From DATAXP01 sp036272935 (GTDB taxonomy: Bacteria > Planctomycetota > Planctomycetia > Pirellulales > PNKZ01), in contig DATAXP010000005.1 in the NCBI GenBank assembly GCA_036272935.1, positions 1 through 56,601 of the forward strand: 56,601 nucleotides of DNA, in the 5' to 3' direction. The notes under the pieces were generated by a model. It worked only from the letters and a program-made list of their open reading frames with translations, did not search any database and was not told the DNA's origin. Positions 32,595 to 41,470 of the stretch are shown one piece after another (position 1 is the first letter of the stretch; every line of letters starts with the position of its first letter). A program made the translations under genes and the position numbers.

Positions 32595-33607
32595 TAACCC
32601 ATCTTCAGCACCACGCGGAAGCGTGCCTTGCCGCTGGCCATGCGATCGTACGCCTCGGTAACACGCTCGAACGGATACACCTCGTTCATCGAGCGGATGC
32701 CCGTGCGGGCGCTAAACGTGGCCGTCTCTTGCGAATCGATCGCGATGCCCGAGTACCATCCCTGGATTGAGCAGCTACCGCCGAGCAGCATCATCGGCGA
32801 CACGGTCAACGACGGCGGTACGCCGATCACCATCAGCTTGCCGTGGACCGCCAGCCCGCCGATCACGGCAGCCATGGCGTTGCCGTCGGTCACGGTGGCG
32901 ATCACGACCTTCGCGCCCCCCAGCTTCTTCAACTCCGCTGCCGGATCGGTCGCCTGGCTGTCGATGTAGCTTGCGGCCCCCAGTTGCTTGGCGAACGGCG
33001 CCTTGTCTGGGCCGCGGGCGATGCCGACCGTGTAGTAGCCCATCTTCGCGGCGTACTGTACAGCCAGGTGCCCGAGGCCGCCGAGGCCGAGCACCGCAAC
33101 GAGATCGCCGGGCCGAGCACCGCTATTGCGCAGGGCGTTGAACGTGGTGATGCCGGCACACATCAGCGGCGCCGCATCGACCGGTGACAGGTCGGCCGGT
33201 AGCCGCGCCACGGCATTGGCCGGTGCGACCAGGTACTCAGCATAGCCACCGTCGAACGTGATGCCGGTGATTGGGCCCGTGACGCACGCAAAAAAATCAC
33301 CATGCCGGCAGGGGTCACACTCGCCGCAGTAGCCTCCGTTCCAACCCACTCCGGCGCGATCGCCCGGCGACCATCCTTTCACGCCGGGGCCGAGGGCATC
33401 GATCACCCCAGCCACTTCGTGACCAGGCACGCGCGGATACGGGATGTTGGGAAACAATCCCTCTTTGACGATCGAATCGCTGTGGCAGATGCCGCACGCC
33501 TGCACCTTAAGGCGCACCCAGCCAGGGCCCGGCTCGGGAATCGGACGTTCGACCATCTCAAACGGCCCCTTGGCCTTTGCAAGTTGCGCGGCACGCATCG
33601 TCGCCAT
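32594..33607 (-). CDS. Zinc-dependent alcohol dehydrogenase (AdhP-like)
   Basis: Protein of 337 aa with a strong Shine-Dalgarno sequence (AAGGAG, 7 bases before ATG 33607). Medium-chain dehydrogenase features: catalytic zinc site GICHSDSIVKEGLFPNIPYP, PRVPGHEVAG, the structural-zinc Cys set in CGECDPCRHGDFFAC, and the NAD motif GLGGLGHLAVQYAAKMGY. The pattern is that of AdhP/AdhA primary alcohol dehydrogenases, which oxidise short alcohols with NAD. The physiological substrate is unknown. Confidence 0.9.
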   Translation of the reverse strand: MATMRAAQLAKAKGPFEMVERPIPEPGPGWVRLKVQACGICHSDSIVKEGLFPNIPYPRVPGHEVAGVIDALGPGVKGWSPGDRAGVGWNGGYCGECDPCRHGDFFACVTGPITGITFDGGYAEYLVAPANAVARLPADLSPVDAAPLMCAGITTFNALRNSGARPGDLVAVLGLGGLGHLAVQYAAKMGYYTVGIARGPDKAPFAKQLGAASYIDSQATDPAAELKKLGGAKVVIATVTDGNAMAAVIGGLAVHGKLMVIGVPPSLTVSPMMLLGGSCSIQGWYSGIAIDSQETATFSARTGIRSMNEVYPFERVTEAYDRMASGKARFRVVLKMG

Positions 33608-33683
33608 GAGTAGTTCTCCTTGTAGAAGGGCGCCAGGAGACTACCGCGCGTTGCACTCGAACGCTACCGGCCAGCCGCGGTCG

Positions 33684-34307
33684 CTAACCGATCGCTCGCA
33701 AACCGACGACCGCCGGGCGATACGTGCGCACGTCCCAGGCCGCCGATTCGCCGAGCTGGGCAAAATCGAACTGCTCGTCTGCTTCGACCACCAGCACGCT
33801 TCCGGCCGGTGCCAGCGACGTGACCCGTTCGATCAATGTGAGCATCGCCTCACGGCGATCGGCGTAGAACGCATACGGCGGCGAGCAAAACACCACCCAG
33901 GGCAACACCCCTTTGCCGGGCGGCGCTTCCGGCCCGCCCCGGCGAAACTGGATGAACGTATCTGCCGCCACCACGGTCGAGGCATCGGCAAACCCCAGCT
34001 CAGCGGCATTGGCACGGATCAGGTCCGCCGTCGGAAAATGGCGTTCGTAGAACGTGGCGTGGGTCGCCCCGCGACTCAGTGCTTCGAACCCCAGCGCCCC
34101 GGTACCGGCGAACAGGTCGAGTGCGTGGGTTCCTCGCACCGCCGGGCCCACCAGGTTGAACACCGACTCGCGAACCCGTTCTTTCATCGGCCGGGTACGC
34201 GGGTCGCCGCTATATTGGAGTTTGCGACCGCGGTGGCTTCCCCCGATAATGCGCAGCGGGCCGACCGTATCGCGCAGCGGCGGATCGGTCGATTTTGATC
34301 GAGGCAT
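33684..34307 (-). CDS. rsmD: 16S rRNA (guanine966-N2)-methyltransferase RsmD
   Basis: Protein of 207 aa that methylates G966 of 16S rRNA. Motifs: RIIGGSHRGRKLQYSGDPRT, RPMKERVRESVFNLVGP, LDLFAGTGALGFEALSRGA (SAM site) and ATFYERH. The catalytic box, usually DPPY or NPPY, is here SPPY (CSPPYAFYADR), a substitution at the residue that contacts the target amine. A sequencing or real variant cannot be told apart here. The rest of the fold is intact. Confidence 0.9.
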   Translation of the reverse strand: MPRSKSTDPPLRDTVGPLRIIGGSHRGRKLQYSGDPRTRPMKERVRESVFNLVGPAVRGTHALDLFAGTGALGFEALSRGATHATFYERHFPTADLIRANAAELGFADASTVVAADTFIQFRRGGPEAPPGKGVLPWVVFCSPPYAFYADRREAMLTLIERVTSLAPAGSVLVVEADEQFDFAQLGESAAWDVRTYRPAVVGLRAIG

Positions 34308-34338
34308 GGGGTTACGGCCGCCGGTGGCAACAATACTA

Positions 34339-34421
34339 CTAGCCCGACGCGCCAGCGAGGGATGCCGGTAACGTGCGATTTGATCGAACGCGCCTTATCC
34401 CTCGCTGGCGCGTCGGGCTAG
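34339..34421. repeat. Family G inverted repeat with perfect 25-base arms
   Basis: Arms 34339-34363 and 34397-34421 are perfect inverted copies starting CTAGCCCGACGCGCCAGCG, separated by 33 bases. It lies between the divergent rsmD and cyclophilin genes, so it cannot be a terminator for either. Confidence 0.95.
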
Positions 34422-34468
34422 TCAAGCGGATGAACACAACGTCTTCAACATACCCAGGAACCCGATTC

Positions 34469-35728
34469 ATGTTCAGTCGTCTGCTTGTCGCGATGCTCGT
34501 TTTTGTCGTCTTTTGTCCTGCGGTGATGCTTGCCGACGAGCCTGCCAAACCCGCCGAGACGAGGCCGGCAGAAACCAAGGCGGCAGAAACAAAGCCCGCA
34601 GAGACGAAGCAAGAATCTGCAACTAAGACGGCCAAGGGTGATAAGGCGGCGGCTGACAAGGCCACAGCGCCTGACAAAACGGCCGCGCCCGCCAAGAGCC
34701 CGGCCCAGGAGCAGTTCGAGAAGCTGCTCGCCGAGTGGACCGACGTGCGCAACGACATGGAAGATTTGCAGATCACGTATAAAGAGACGCCGCCGGGGGA
34801 GCGGAAGCCGCTGGTCGCCCGGTTCAACGAGCTGGCCCGCAAAGGAACTGAGCTGGAGGATCGGCTGGTCGACGCCGCCGCCAAGGCCTATCGCGACACC
34901 AAGGGGGACGATGCCCAGGCGGCCGACGTGCTCCAATCGTTCGCCCAGCATTATTTTGCCTCGGACCGCTTCGAACGCGTGCTGGCCGCCGCCCGGCCGG
35001 TGCTCGATACCAAGCCTGCCAACCCGCGGCTCTACAGCATCGCCGGCGCCGCGGCGTATCACACGAACGATTACGACCTGGCCCAGAAGTATCTCGATGA
35101 AGGCGAAAAGGAAGGGGCGCTCGAACGGCACTCGAAAGAACTGCTCGCCTCGATCCCGGCAGCCAAGGAAAAATGGGCGGAGGAGAAGAAAATCCGCGAC
35201 GAAGAGGCGAAGGCCGACGATCTGCCGCGCGTCGAGCTGGTGACAAGCCGCGGCCCCGTGGTGCTCGAGCTGTTCGAGAACCAGGCGCCGCAGTCGGTGG
35301 CGAATTTCATCAGCCTGGTCGACAAGAAGTTTTACGACGGGCTGGCATTCCACCGTGTGATCCCCGGCTTCATGGCCCAGGGGGGCGATCCCAAGGGGGA
35401 CGGCACCGGCGGTCCGGGTTACCGCATTCCGTGCGAATGCTACCGCCCCGATCATCGCCTGCACTTCCGCGGCAGCCTGAGCATGGCCCACGCCGGCAAG
35501 GACTCCGGCGGCTCGCAGTTCTTCATCACGTTCGTCCGCACGCCGCATCTCGACGGCCAACACACGGTGTTCGGCCGCGTGATCGAAGGGATGGACGCGG
35601 TGTCGCAACTCCAGCGCACCGAGCCGGGCCTGAACGGCGAAAAGACCCCGCCCTCGGACAAGATTCTCGAAGCCCGCGTGCTGCGCAAACGCGACCGCGC
35701 CTACGAGCCAACCAAGCTGCCGGAGTGA
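34469..35728 (+). CDS. Exported cyclophilin-type peptidyl-prolyl isomerase
   Basis: Protein of 419 aa from ATG 34469 with a signal peptide (LLVAMLVFVVFCPAVMLA). A Pro/Ala/Glu/Thr/Lys repeat linker (PAETKAAETKPAETKQE) follows, then a helical region with a TPR-like segment. The C-terminal cyclophilin domain (about residues 255-405) has VELVTSRGPVVLELFENQAP, FHRVIPGFMAQGGD, GSLSMAHAGKDSGGSQFF and HTVFGRVIEGMDAV. It probably assists protein folding outside the cytoplasm. Its 3' end overlaps the convergent DUF2071 gene by 28 bases. Confidence 0.92.
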   Translation: MFSRLLVAMLVFVVFCPAVMLADEPAKPAETRPAETKAAETKPAETKQESATKTAKGDKAAADKATAPDKTAAPAKSPAQEQFEKLLAEWTDVRNDMEDLQITYKETPPGERKPLVARFNELARKGTELEDRLVDAAAKAYRDTKGDDAQAADVLQSFAQHYFASDRFERVLAAARPVLDTKPANPRLYSIAGAAAYHTNDYDLAQKYLDEGEKEGALERHSKELLASIPAAKEKWAEEKKIRDEEAKADDLPRVELVTSRGPVVLELFENQAPQSVANFISLVDKKFYDGLAFHRVIPGFMAQGGDPKGDGTGGPGYRIPCECYRPDHRLHFRGSLSMAHAGKDSGGSQFFITFVRTPHLDGQHTVFGRVIEGMDAVSQLQRTEPGLNGEKTPPSDKILEARVLRKRDRAYEPTKLPE

Positions 35729-36504
35729 GGTAGCGACGGTACCTTGCTCATCGATTGAACCTCAACCCGCTCGGGTGACCAGACGACCACGTCCACTCGG
35801 CGGGCGAAATGGGCCAGCATCGGCGGCGCTCTCAGCGGCGGCGAGATCAGCCCCGCGAACAGATCGTTGCGTTCGATCTCTACTCGTGCCCGTTGCAACG
35901 GCCAGGGGTGGTGGTGCACCTCGACGCGATAGATCGCCCCGCGCGGCGAGCGGGCATATAAGCAGTAGCGCTCGGTGAGCCAGTGTTCGAGCGTGCCGGC
36001 AGTGGCTTCGTATGGCTGGCTGATCGGCTCGTAGCGGGCGCGAAACTCGACCGGCCTGGCGACATCCAGCCGCCGCGATCGGTAGCCGATCCCCGATGGT
36101 CCCGCCGTCACCTGCATCTCGGCCAGATGATACGGCAGGTGAAAGAATCGCCGGGCGCCCCACACCGCCAGTCGCCGCGTGGCATCGAGACTGAAGAACC
36201 AGACTCCCGGTCTGCCGTTGCACGTGACATATGTGCGGACGTTCAATTCCGGAAAGGCCGACAGTCCCGGCACGTCGGGCAGCCACCGCAGCATCACGCC
36301 TTGCATGCGGAACGGCACCACGCCGATCCACGCCGTGCCGTCGCACTTGTCGATCGCCAGCTCGGCGGGGACCAGTGGTCGCAATGCCTCGGCCGGCACC
36401 GACCAATGGGCGAACAGCAAGTCGCACCACGTCTGCCGCCAACTCCAAGGACGCTTGGGCACCGGCCACGGTCGATGCTCGGTTCGTGTGAAGGCCCCAT
36501 GCAT
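35701..36504 (-). CDS. DUF2071 (YqjF-like) protein
   Basis: Protein of 267 aa. YqjF-family features: RPWSWRQTWCDLLFAHWSVP, then LRPLVPAELAIDKCDGTAWI, GVVPFRMQGV, FPELNVRTYVTCNGRPGVWF and FFHLPYHLAEM. Family members are cytoplasmic, of acetoacetate-decarboxylase-like fold, and their function is unsettled. It ends inside the cyclophilin gene on the other strand. ygfZ lies upstream on the same strand, with 30 bases between them. Confidence 0.88.
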   Translation of the reverse strand: MHGAFTRTEHRPWPVPKRPWSWRQTWCDLLFAHWSVPAEALRPLVPAELAIDKCDGTAWIGVVPFRMQGVMLRWLPDVPGLSAFPELNVRTYVTCNGRPGVWFFSLDATRRLAVWGARRFFHLPYHLAEMQVTAGPSGIGYRSRRLDVARPVEFRARYEPISQPYEATAGTLEHWLTERYCLYARSPRGAIYRVEVHHHPWPLQRARVEIERNDLFAGLISPPLRAPPMLAHFARRVDVVVWSPERVEVQSMSKVPSLPHSGSLVGS

Positions 36505-36534
36505 ACGATTCAGAACCGGCCATCCGCCGCCGGA

Positions 36535-37506
36535 TTAACTCGACAGCGGCAATGCGACTACCACCGCCCCGCCGCACGGCGACGACAACCGTGTTCCCGC
36601 CGTGTTGCTCCCCCGCCGCACATACGCCAGCGCCAGCGGCGCACCCAACCGTGGCGACCATGCCGCGCTGGTCACCTGGCCGGCGGCTTGACCATCGACC
36701 ATTAGCTCCCAACCCGCGGCGGGCACTTCCGCCCCGTCGAATCGCACGCCGACGAGCGTTCGATTGACGTGCCCCAAAGCGTCGATCCGCGCGACCGTTT
36801 CTTGTCCCAGGTAGCAACCCTTGGTGAAGCTGATCGCCGCTGCGTCGCGGGCCACTTCCTGCGGCAGATTCTTATCGGTGATGTCGATGCCGTACCACGG
36901 CGTTCCCGCCTCGATCCGCGCGGCATCCAGTGCCGTCGCATCGCAGGGCTCGGCACCGGCGGCCAACAGCGCGGCACGCACGTCGGCGAGCGCCTCGCGC
37001 ATCCCGGCAACCAGCCAGCCGCCGGGAATCGTCCACTCTACACGCCGCAACCGGACCGGGCGGCCGGCAATCGTGGCCGGTTCGTGGGCCAAGCGCTCCT
37101 CGGGAGGCGACGCGCCGGCGGCCTGCCGCAATACGTCGGCCGCCGCGGGGCCAGCCACCAGCAGCTCCGACCAGGCCTGGCTGCGATCGGCGATCTCGAC
37201 GCGCTCGCGGATCAGGTACCGGTCGAGGTGCTGCGTCAAAAGCGCGCCTTGGCCGGGCACTGTTTCGAGCACGTGCGACTCGGGAGCGCCGAAGACATGA
37301 ACATGCGCCACGATATGCCCCTTGGCGTTCAGGAAGAACGCTTGGCAGCCGCGGCCTGCCGGGAGCTTGCGCACTTCGTTCGTACACAGATTGTGCAAGA
37401 ACGTGGCCCGGTCGTCGCCGGTGAGTTCGATCTGCGTGCGATCGGGCAGATCGACCAGTCCGGCCCCGTCCGTCAGCGGTGCGCGTTTGCTTGCGGTGCC
37501 GCTCAT
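36535..37506 (-). CDS. ygfZ: YgfZ/GcvT-like folate-binding protein
   Basis: Protein of 323 aa. YgfZ uses tetrahydrofolate and supports assembly or repair of some iron-sulfur enzymes. The signature KGCYLGQETVARIDALGHVN is present near residue 230. The N-terminus (TGDDRATFLHNLCTNEVRKL, GCQAFFLNAKGHIVAHVHVF) matches the aminomethyltransferase fold. The start overlaps the stop of the LarA-like gene by 3-4 bases (ATGA type), so the two are translationally coupled. Confidence 0.92.
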   Translation of the reverse strand: MSGTASKRAPLTDGAGLVDLPDRTQIELTGDDRATFLHNLCTNEVRKLPAGRGCQAFFLNAKGHIVAHVHVFGAPESHVLETVPGQGALLTQHLDRYLIRERVEIADRSQAWSELLVAGPAAADVLRQAAGASPPEERLAHEPATIAGRPVRLRRVEWTIPGGWLVAGMREALADVRAALLAAGAEPCDATALDAARIEAGTPWYGIDITDKNLPQEVARDAAAISFTKGCYLGQETVARIDALGHVNRTLVGVRFDGAEVPAAGWELMVDGQAAGQVTSAAWSPRLGAPLALAYVRRGSNTAGTRLSSPCGGAVVVALPLSS

Positions 37507-38744
37507 AGGGTTGCCAGGTCTTCATGGGCGGTCGGCATGTTGTACTGCGCGTCCGATAGCAGCACGCAGCGGCGTTGCCGACGCGCCAACCGCGCCAGAT
37601 CCGCCGCGTCGCCGATGGCAGCGATCCCCAGTTCCTCGACGGTCGTCTCGTCGAGCTGGCTCAACAGGTAAACGCGCGATTGCATCACTGCCTTGATAAG
37701 CTCGCTAGCCGGCTGCATGTCGTCGAGCCGTTGCCGCTGCACGCGGCGCAGAGCCCGTGGCAGATCGTCGACGTCGATCAGGCCGCGCATCGCCGGTCCC
37801 GGCGAGGCCGCTAGCTCGGTGCACAGGGCGATCGCGCCGCCATCGGCCACCACGCGCCGGGCCGCCGCCAGTGCCCGGCCGACATTCTCCCAGGTTTGCT
37901 GCGCCGGCCCGCCGGTGATGGCGCCGATCACCAGCTCGGCACGCTCGGGGACCGTGTGTTCCCAGGCCGCCTCGAAACGTTCGCGCGCTAAGCGGTCAAC
38001 GGCATCCGGTTCGCCGGCGAAGAACTCCAGCGCCGTGTCGTCGGGCCCCGGCACCACCTGGATCGCAAAGTGAACCCCGGCCAGCCACACCGCGTAACGC
38101 GCCTCTTGCCAGGCCAGGGCCAGCAACGACGCATCGCGATCGATCAGCCGCGGATGCCGGTAGCGGCGCTGAGTCGCCGTGTCGGAAAACGTCGGATACA
38201 ACCCGCCGTGGATGCCGTGATAGTTCAGTGCCGAGCGCGAGCGCGTGCAGCCGACGAGCACCACGAGGTCGGCATCGCATACCGCGCGGCGCAGGTAAAT
38301 CGGCCGGCCGGCGTGCGTGTTCGCCAGGTAGCCAAGCTGGCCGCGCTCGGCCGGGTCGTGCGTTTCGAGCTTCACCACATCGCGCGTCGAGGGCTCCAGC
38401 AGCGAGCGCGGATCGGGAGCATGGCTGGCGGCATCGTCGCGCGTACGCAGCACCGTCACGTCCGACAGCGACGCTCCGGCGCGCTCGACGCACTGTACGA
38501 CCGCCGCCACGATCGAATCCGCTTCGGGCACGCCCGGCTCGAGCGCAATCGCCACGTGATCGCCCGGCACCACCGCCTTGGCCAACGGCGGAAATCCCGT
38601 CGGGTTGCCGAGCGCGCCGCGGAGCATCGCCAGCGGATCACGCGGTTCGCCGGCCGCTTGCAGCGCGCAATGCTCGACCACGGCCTCGGGGGAAAAATCG
38701 AGGTCGATCCGCGCGTTCAAACCGTAGTGCAAGCAAGTGGACAT
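37503..38744 (-). CDS. LarA-like (DUF2088) protein lacking expected cofactor residues
   Basis: Protein of 413 aa. The start MSTCLHYGLNARIDLDF and the pattern GDHVAIALEPGVPEADSIVA, then CDADLVVLVGCTRSRSALNY match the LarA nickel-pincer racemase fold. In LarA, a GTHR motif, an EPHP-type His and the GGYK lysine hold the cofactor. Here those places read TRDDA, SRSALN and GGLYP, so no equivalent His or Lys is visible. It may have another activity or bind another ligand. It precedes ygfZ with a 4-base overlap. Confidence 0.75.
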   Translation of the reverse strand: MSTCLHYGLNARIDLDFSPEAVVEHCALQAAGEPRDPLAMLRGALGNPTGFPPLAKAVVPGDHVAIALEPGVPEADSIVAAVVQCVERAGASLSDVTVLRTRDDAASHAPDPRSLLEPSTRDVVKLETHDPAERGQLGYLANTHAGRPIYLRRAVCDADLVVLVGCTRSRSALNYHGIHGGLYPTFSDTATQRRYRHPRLIDRDASLLALAWQEARYAVWLAGVHFAIQVVPGPDDTALEFFAGEPDAVDRLARERFEAAWEHTVPERAELVIGAITGGPAQQTWENVGRALAAARRVVADGGAIALCTELAASPGPAMRGLIDVDDLPRALRRVQRQRLDDMQPASELIKAVMQSRVYLLSQLDETTVEELGIAAIGDAADLARLARRQRRCVLLSDAQYNMPTAHEDLATL

Positions 38745-38886
38745 ACAATGTTGTTGGTTCGGCTGACCGCATTATTCAACCGCGATTGCGGCGGTCAAGT
38801 TGGCGATGGTCAAGCGAGCTTTACGCAACTTGCCAAACCGCGATAATAACCACCGGAAGGAACCGCTTTCTCAAGGACGATTGATC

Positions 38887-41442
38887 ATGCCCATACCTTT
38901 GTTCTTAGGGCGTACCCGAAAACCGCATGCCAACTTGTTGGTCGCGTGGGGCAGACATTCCTGTCTGCCGAGAAGATCGCGACCGAAGGCAGGCAGGAAT
39001 GCCTGCCCCACGCGGTTTTCGGTCCGCACGCTTCTCGCAGCGGTCGCGATTTCGATCGCTTCATCGAGCGGGTGCAACGATGCCCCCGCTCCACCCGCAG
39101 CGCCCAAGACCGGTAAGGAACTGCTCGACCGGATGGCGGCCGCCTATCAGCGGGCCATCAGCTACAGCGATGCCGGCGAGGTGCGATTCAAGTTCCTCGA
39201 CAACGGCCGGCCGTTCGACGCCAACTACGATTGGTCGGTCACGTTCGAGCGGCCCAACAAGCTGCGGCTGCACGTGTACAGTGCCAATGCCGTGTGCGAC
39301 GGCAAGTACTTTTGGGCCACGCTGGCCGAAGTGCCCGGGCAGGTGCTCAAGCTCCCCGCCCCGGCGACGCTGACGCCCGACAACATTTGCGCTAACGAGG
39401 TGCTGTTCGACCAGATGGCCAACCGGGTGGCCGGCCCCGCGGTGGCGCTGTCGCTGCTGCTGAGCGACAATCCGCTGGCGGTGATTCTGCACGACGCGGA
39501 CGAACCCAAGCTGCTAGAGCCGAAGACGATCGACGATGCGCGTTGCCGCGGTGTGTCGATCCGGCGCAAGGATGGCGAGTTGGTGTTCTGGATCGACGAG
39601 GTGGGCTACGAGCTGCGGCGGATCGAGTTCCCGATTGCCGAGCTCGACAAGTATCTGCAATCGCAAGCGGGCAAGATCAGCGACCTGTCGCTGGTCGCCG
39701 ACCTGACGGGGGCCAAGTTCGATCCCAAGATTCACGCGGTCGCCTTCCGCTTCGAGGCGCCGAAGGACGCGCGGATCGTCACGAACTTCAACTCGCAGCC
39801 GCAGCCGCTGCCCCCGACGCGCTGGCTTGGCAAGCGGATCGACGACTTTCGCTTCACGAAGCTCGACGGCACGCCGGTGACTCGCGAAACGCTGCGAGGC
39901 AAAGTCGCCGTGCTCGATTTCTGGGCCACCTGGTGCGGTCCCTGTTTCCAGACGCTCCCTGAGCTGCAAAAGGTGTACGAACGCTACAAGGACAACGACC
40001 GCGTGGTGATCGTCGCCGTGAGCATCGACCGTTCCGATGCCACGACCGCCAGCGCGGCAACCACCGATGGCCGGATGGACATTCCTGCCGTGGGCGATTC
40101 TCAGGTGCGCGAGGCGTTCGAGCGCGCGAAGCTGTCGATACCCATCGTGCGCGATCCCACACAGCAGGCGAACACGGTGTTCGGCGTCGAGCAGATTCCG
40201 AACATCTTCGTGCTGGGCCCCGATGGCACGGTCGAAGACCACGAGATCGGCATCGACCCCGAGTTAGCCAAAGAGTTGCCCGGACGGATCGAAAAGCTGC
40301 TGGCCGGCGGCAGCGTGCACGCCGAGACACTGCGCCGCTACGCGCAGCGCGTGCGCGAGTACGAGGCCCAGTTGCAGGCATCGTCGGCGCCGAACGCCGG
40401 CTCCGGCGGCAATACTACTGAGCAGTTCCAGCGCGGCACGATTGCTCCGCGCTCGGAGCCGAAGCATCTGAAGCTCGCACACCGCTGGTCGACGAAGGAA
40501 GTGAAGCAGCCGGGGAACATCGTGGTCGTCCCGGGCGAGCAGCCGCGGATCGTGGTGGTCGCCGGGCTAACGGCTGTCGCGGAGCTCGATCTCGACGGCA
40601 AGCTCGTGGCGACGCACACGCTCGATTTGCCGAAGGAACCTGAAGAGGGGATCGTGGCCTTCGTGCGCACGGCAGTCGATCGCTCGGGCGCGCGATGGTA
40701 CGTCGGCGCGGCAGGCGACCGGCAGCAGTTGCACTTGTTCGACGACGGGTGGAAGCGGCGGCTGAGCTATCCGGAAGCCGCCAGCGCTGGCGGCATTGCC
40801 GACGTGCAGCTCGCCGACCTCGACGGCGACGGCGATCCGGAAATGAACGTCGGCTACTATAACGTGGTCGGCGTGCAAAACGTCGCTCCTGATGGACACC
40901 GTCGCTGGGCGAACCGCTCGCTGTCGAACGTGATGAGCCTGGCCGTCACCGGACCCGATGCCGACGGACACCGCGCACTGTGGTGTGCCCACGAGCAAGG
41001 GACGATCGTGCCGATCGATTTCCAGGGGCACGAAAAGCCGCCGATCACCGTGGGGCAGCGCTTTGTGCGGCTGCTGAAGAGTGCCGATCTCGATGGCGAC
41101 GGCAAGAACGAATACCTGGCGCTGGCCACGACCGGCACCGGGCAAGACACCGCCGTGGGCCTCGACGTCGCCGGTCGCGAACAATGGTCGCTGACGCTGC
41201 CGCGCGGACTACAACCGGTGCCGTCGGTCGAGCCGGTCACCAGCGGGGCCTTGGCCCACAAGTCGGCCGATCAATGGATCATCGTCGGCAGCGATGGTTC
41301 AATCTACGTTGTTGCGGCTGACGGAGCGGTAGTCGATCATTGGCAGCATGGCGCCGCGATCAGCGGCCTTGCGGTGGCCGAAGGTCGCCGGCTACTCATC
41401 GCCACGACCGAAGGGGTCGAGCTTTGGCAGGTGAGTGAATGA
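38887..41442 (+). CDS. TlpA/ResA-like thioredoxin lipoprotein with FG-GAP-type repeats
   Basis: Protein of 851 aa from ATG 38887, with AAGGA about 9 bases upstream. The signal peptide RTLLAAVAISIASSSGCN ends in a lipobox SSGC, but it is preceded by about 45 extra residues, most of them encoded by a family E repeat. After a DUF2092-like N-terminal domain (about 70-300), a TlpA-type thioredoxin domain follows with FWATWCGPCFQTLPELQKVY (CxxC) and PIVRDPTQQANTVFGVEQIP. The C-terminal half has FG-GAP/VCBS calcium-loop motifs (ADLDGDGDPEMNVGYYNV, SADLDGDGKNEYLALAT). It probably acts outside the cytoplasm in thiol redox or protein binding. Confidence 0.85.
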   Translation: MPIPLFLGRTRKPHANLLVAWGRHSCLPRRSRPKAGRNACPTRFSVRTLLAAVAISIASSSGCNDAPAPPAAPKTGKELLDRMAAAYQRAISYSDAGEVRFKFLDNGRPFDANYDWSVTFERPNKLRLHVYSANAVCDGKYFWATLAEVPGQVLKLPAPATLTPDNICANEVLFDQMANRVAGPAVALSLLLSDNPLAVILHDADEPKLLEPKTIDDARCRGVSIRRKDGELVFWIDEVGYELRRIEFPIAELDKYLQSQAGKISDLSLVADLTGAKFDPKIHAVAFRFEAPKDARIVTNFNSQPQPLPPTRWLGKRIDDFRFTKLDGTPVTRETLRGKVAVLDFWATWCGPCFQTLPELQKVYERYKDNDRVVIVAVSIDRSDATTASAATTDGRMDIPAVGDSQVREAFERAKLSIPIVRDPTQQANTVFGVEQIPNIFVLGPDGTVEDHEIGIDPELAKELPGRIEKLLAGGSVHAETLRRYAQRVREYEAQLQASSAPNAGSGGNTTEQFQRGTIAPRSEPKHLKLAHRWSTKEVKQPGNIVVVPGEQPRIVVVAGLTAVAELDLDGKLVATHTLDLPKEPEEGIVAFVRTAVDRSGARWYVGAAGDRQQLHLFDDGWKRRLSYPEAASAGGIADVQLADLDGDGDPEMNVGYYNVVGVQNVAPDGHRRWANRSLSNVMSLAVTGPDADGHRALWCAHEQGTIVPIDFQGHEKPPITVGQRFVRLLKSADLDGDGKNEYLALATTGTGQDTAVGLDVAGREQWSLTLPRGLQPVPSVEPVTSGALAHKSADQWIIVGSDGSIYVVAADGAVVDHWQHGAAISGLAVAEGRRLLIATTEGVELWQVSE
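38916..39022. repeat. Family E two-armed repeat inside a coding sequence
   Basis: Terminal arms CCGAAAACCGC (38916-38926) and GCGGTTTTCGG (39012-39022). Inner arms GTGGGGCAGACATTCCTGTC and GGCAGGAATGCCTGCCCCAC also pair. The 107-base element is read in frame and adds residues such as WGRHSCLPRR and KAGRNACP ahead of the signal peptide. The reading frame is kept although 107 is not a multiple of three, so flanking sequence must compensate. Confidence 0.93.
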
Positions 41443-41470
41443 GCCGATCCCGGGCGAGGCACGTGCTGGC

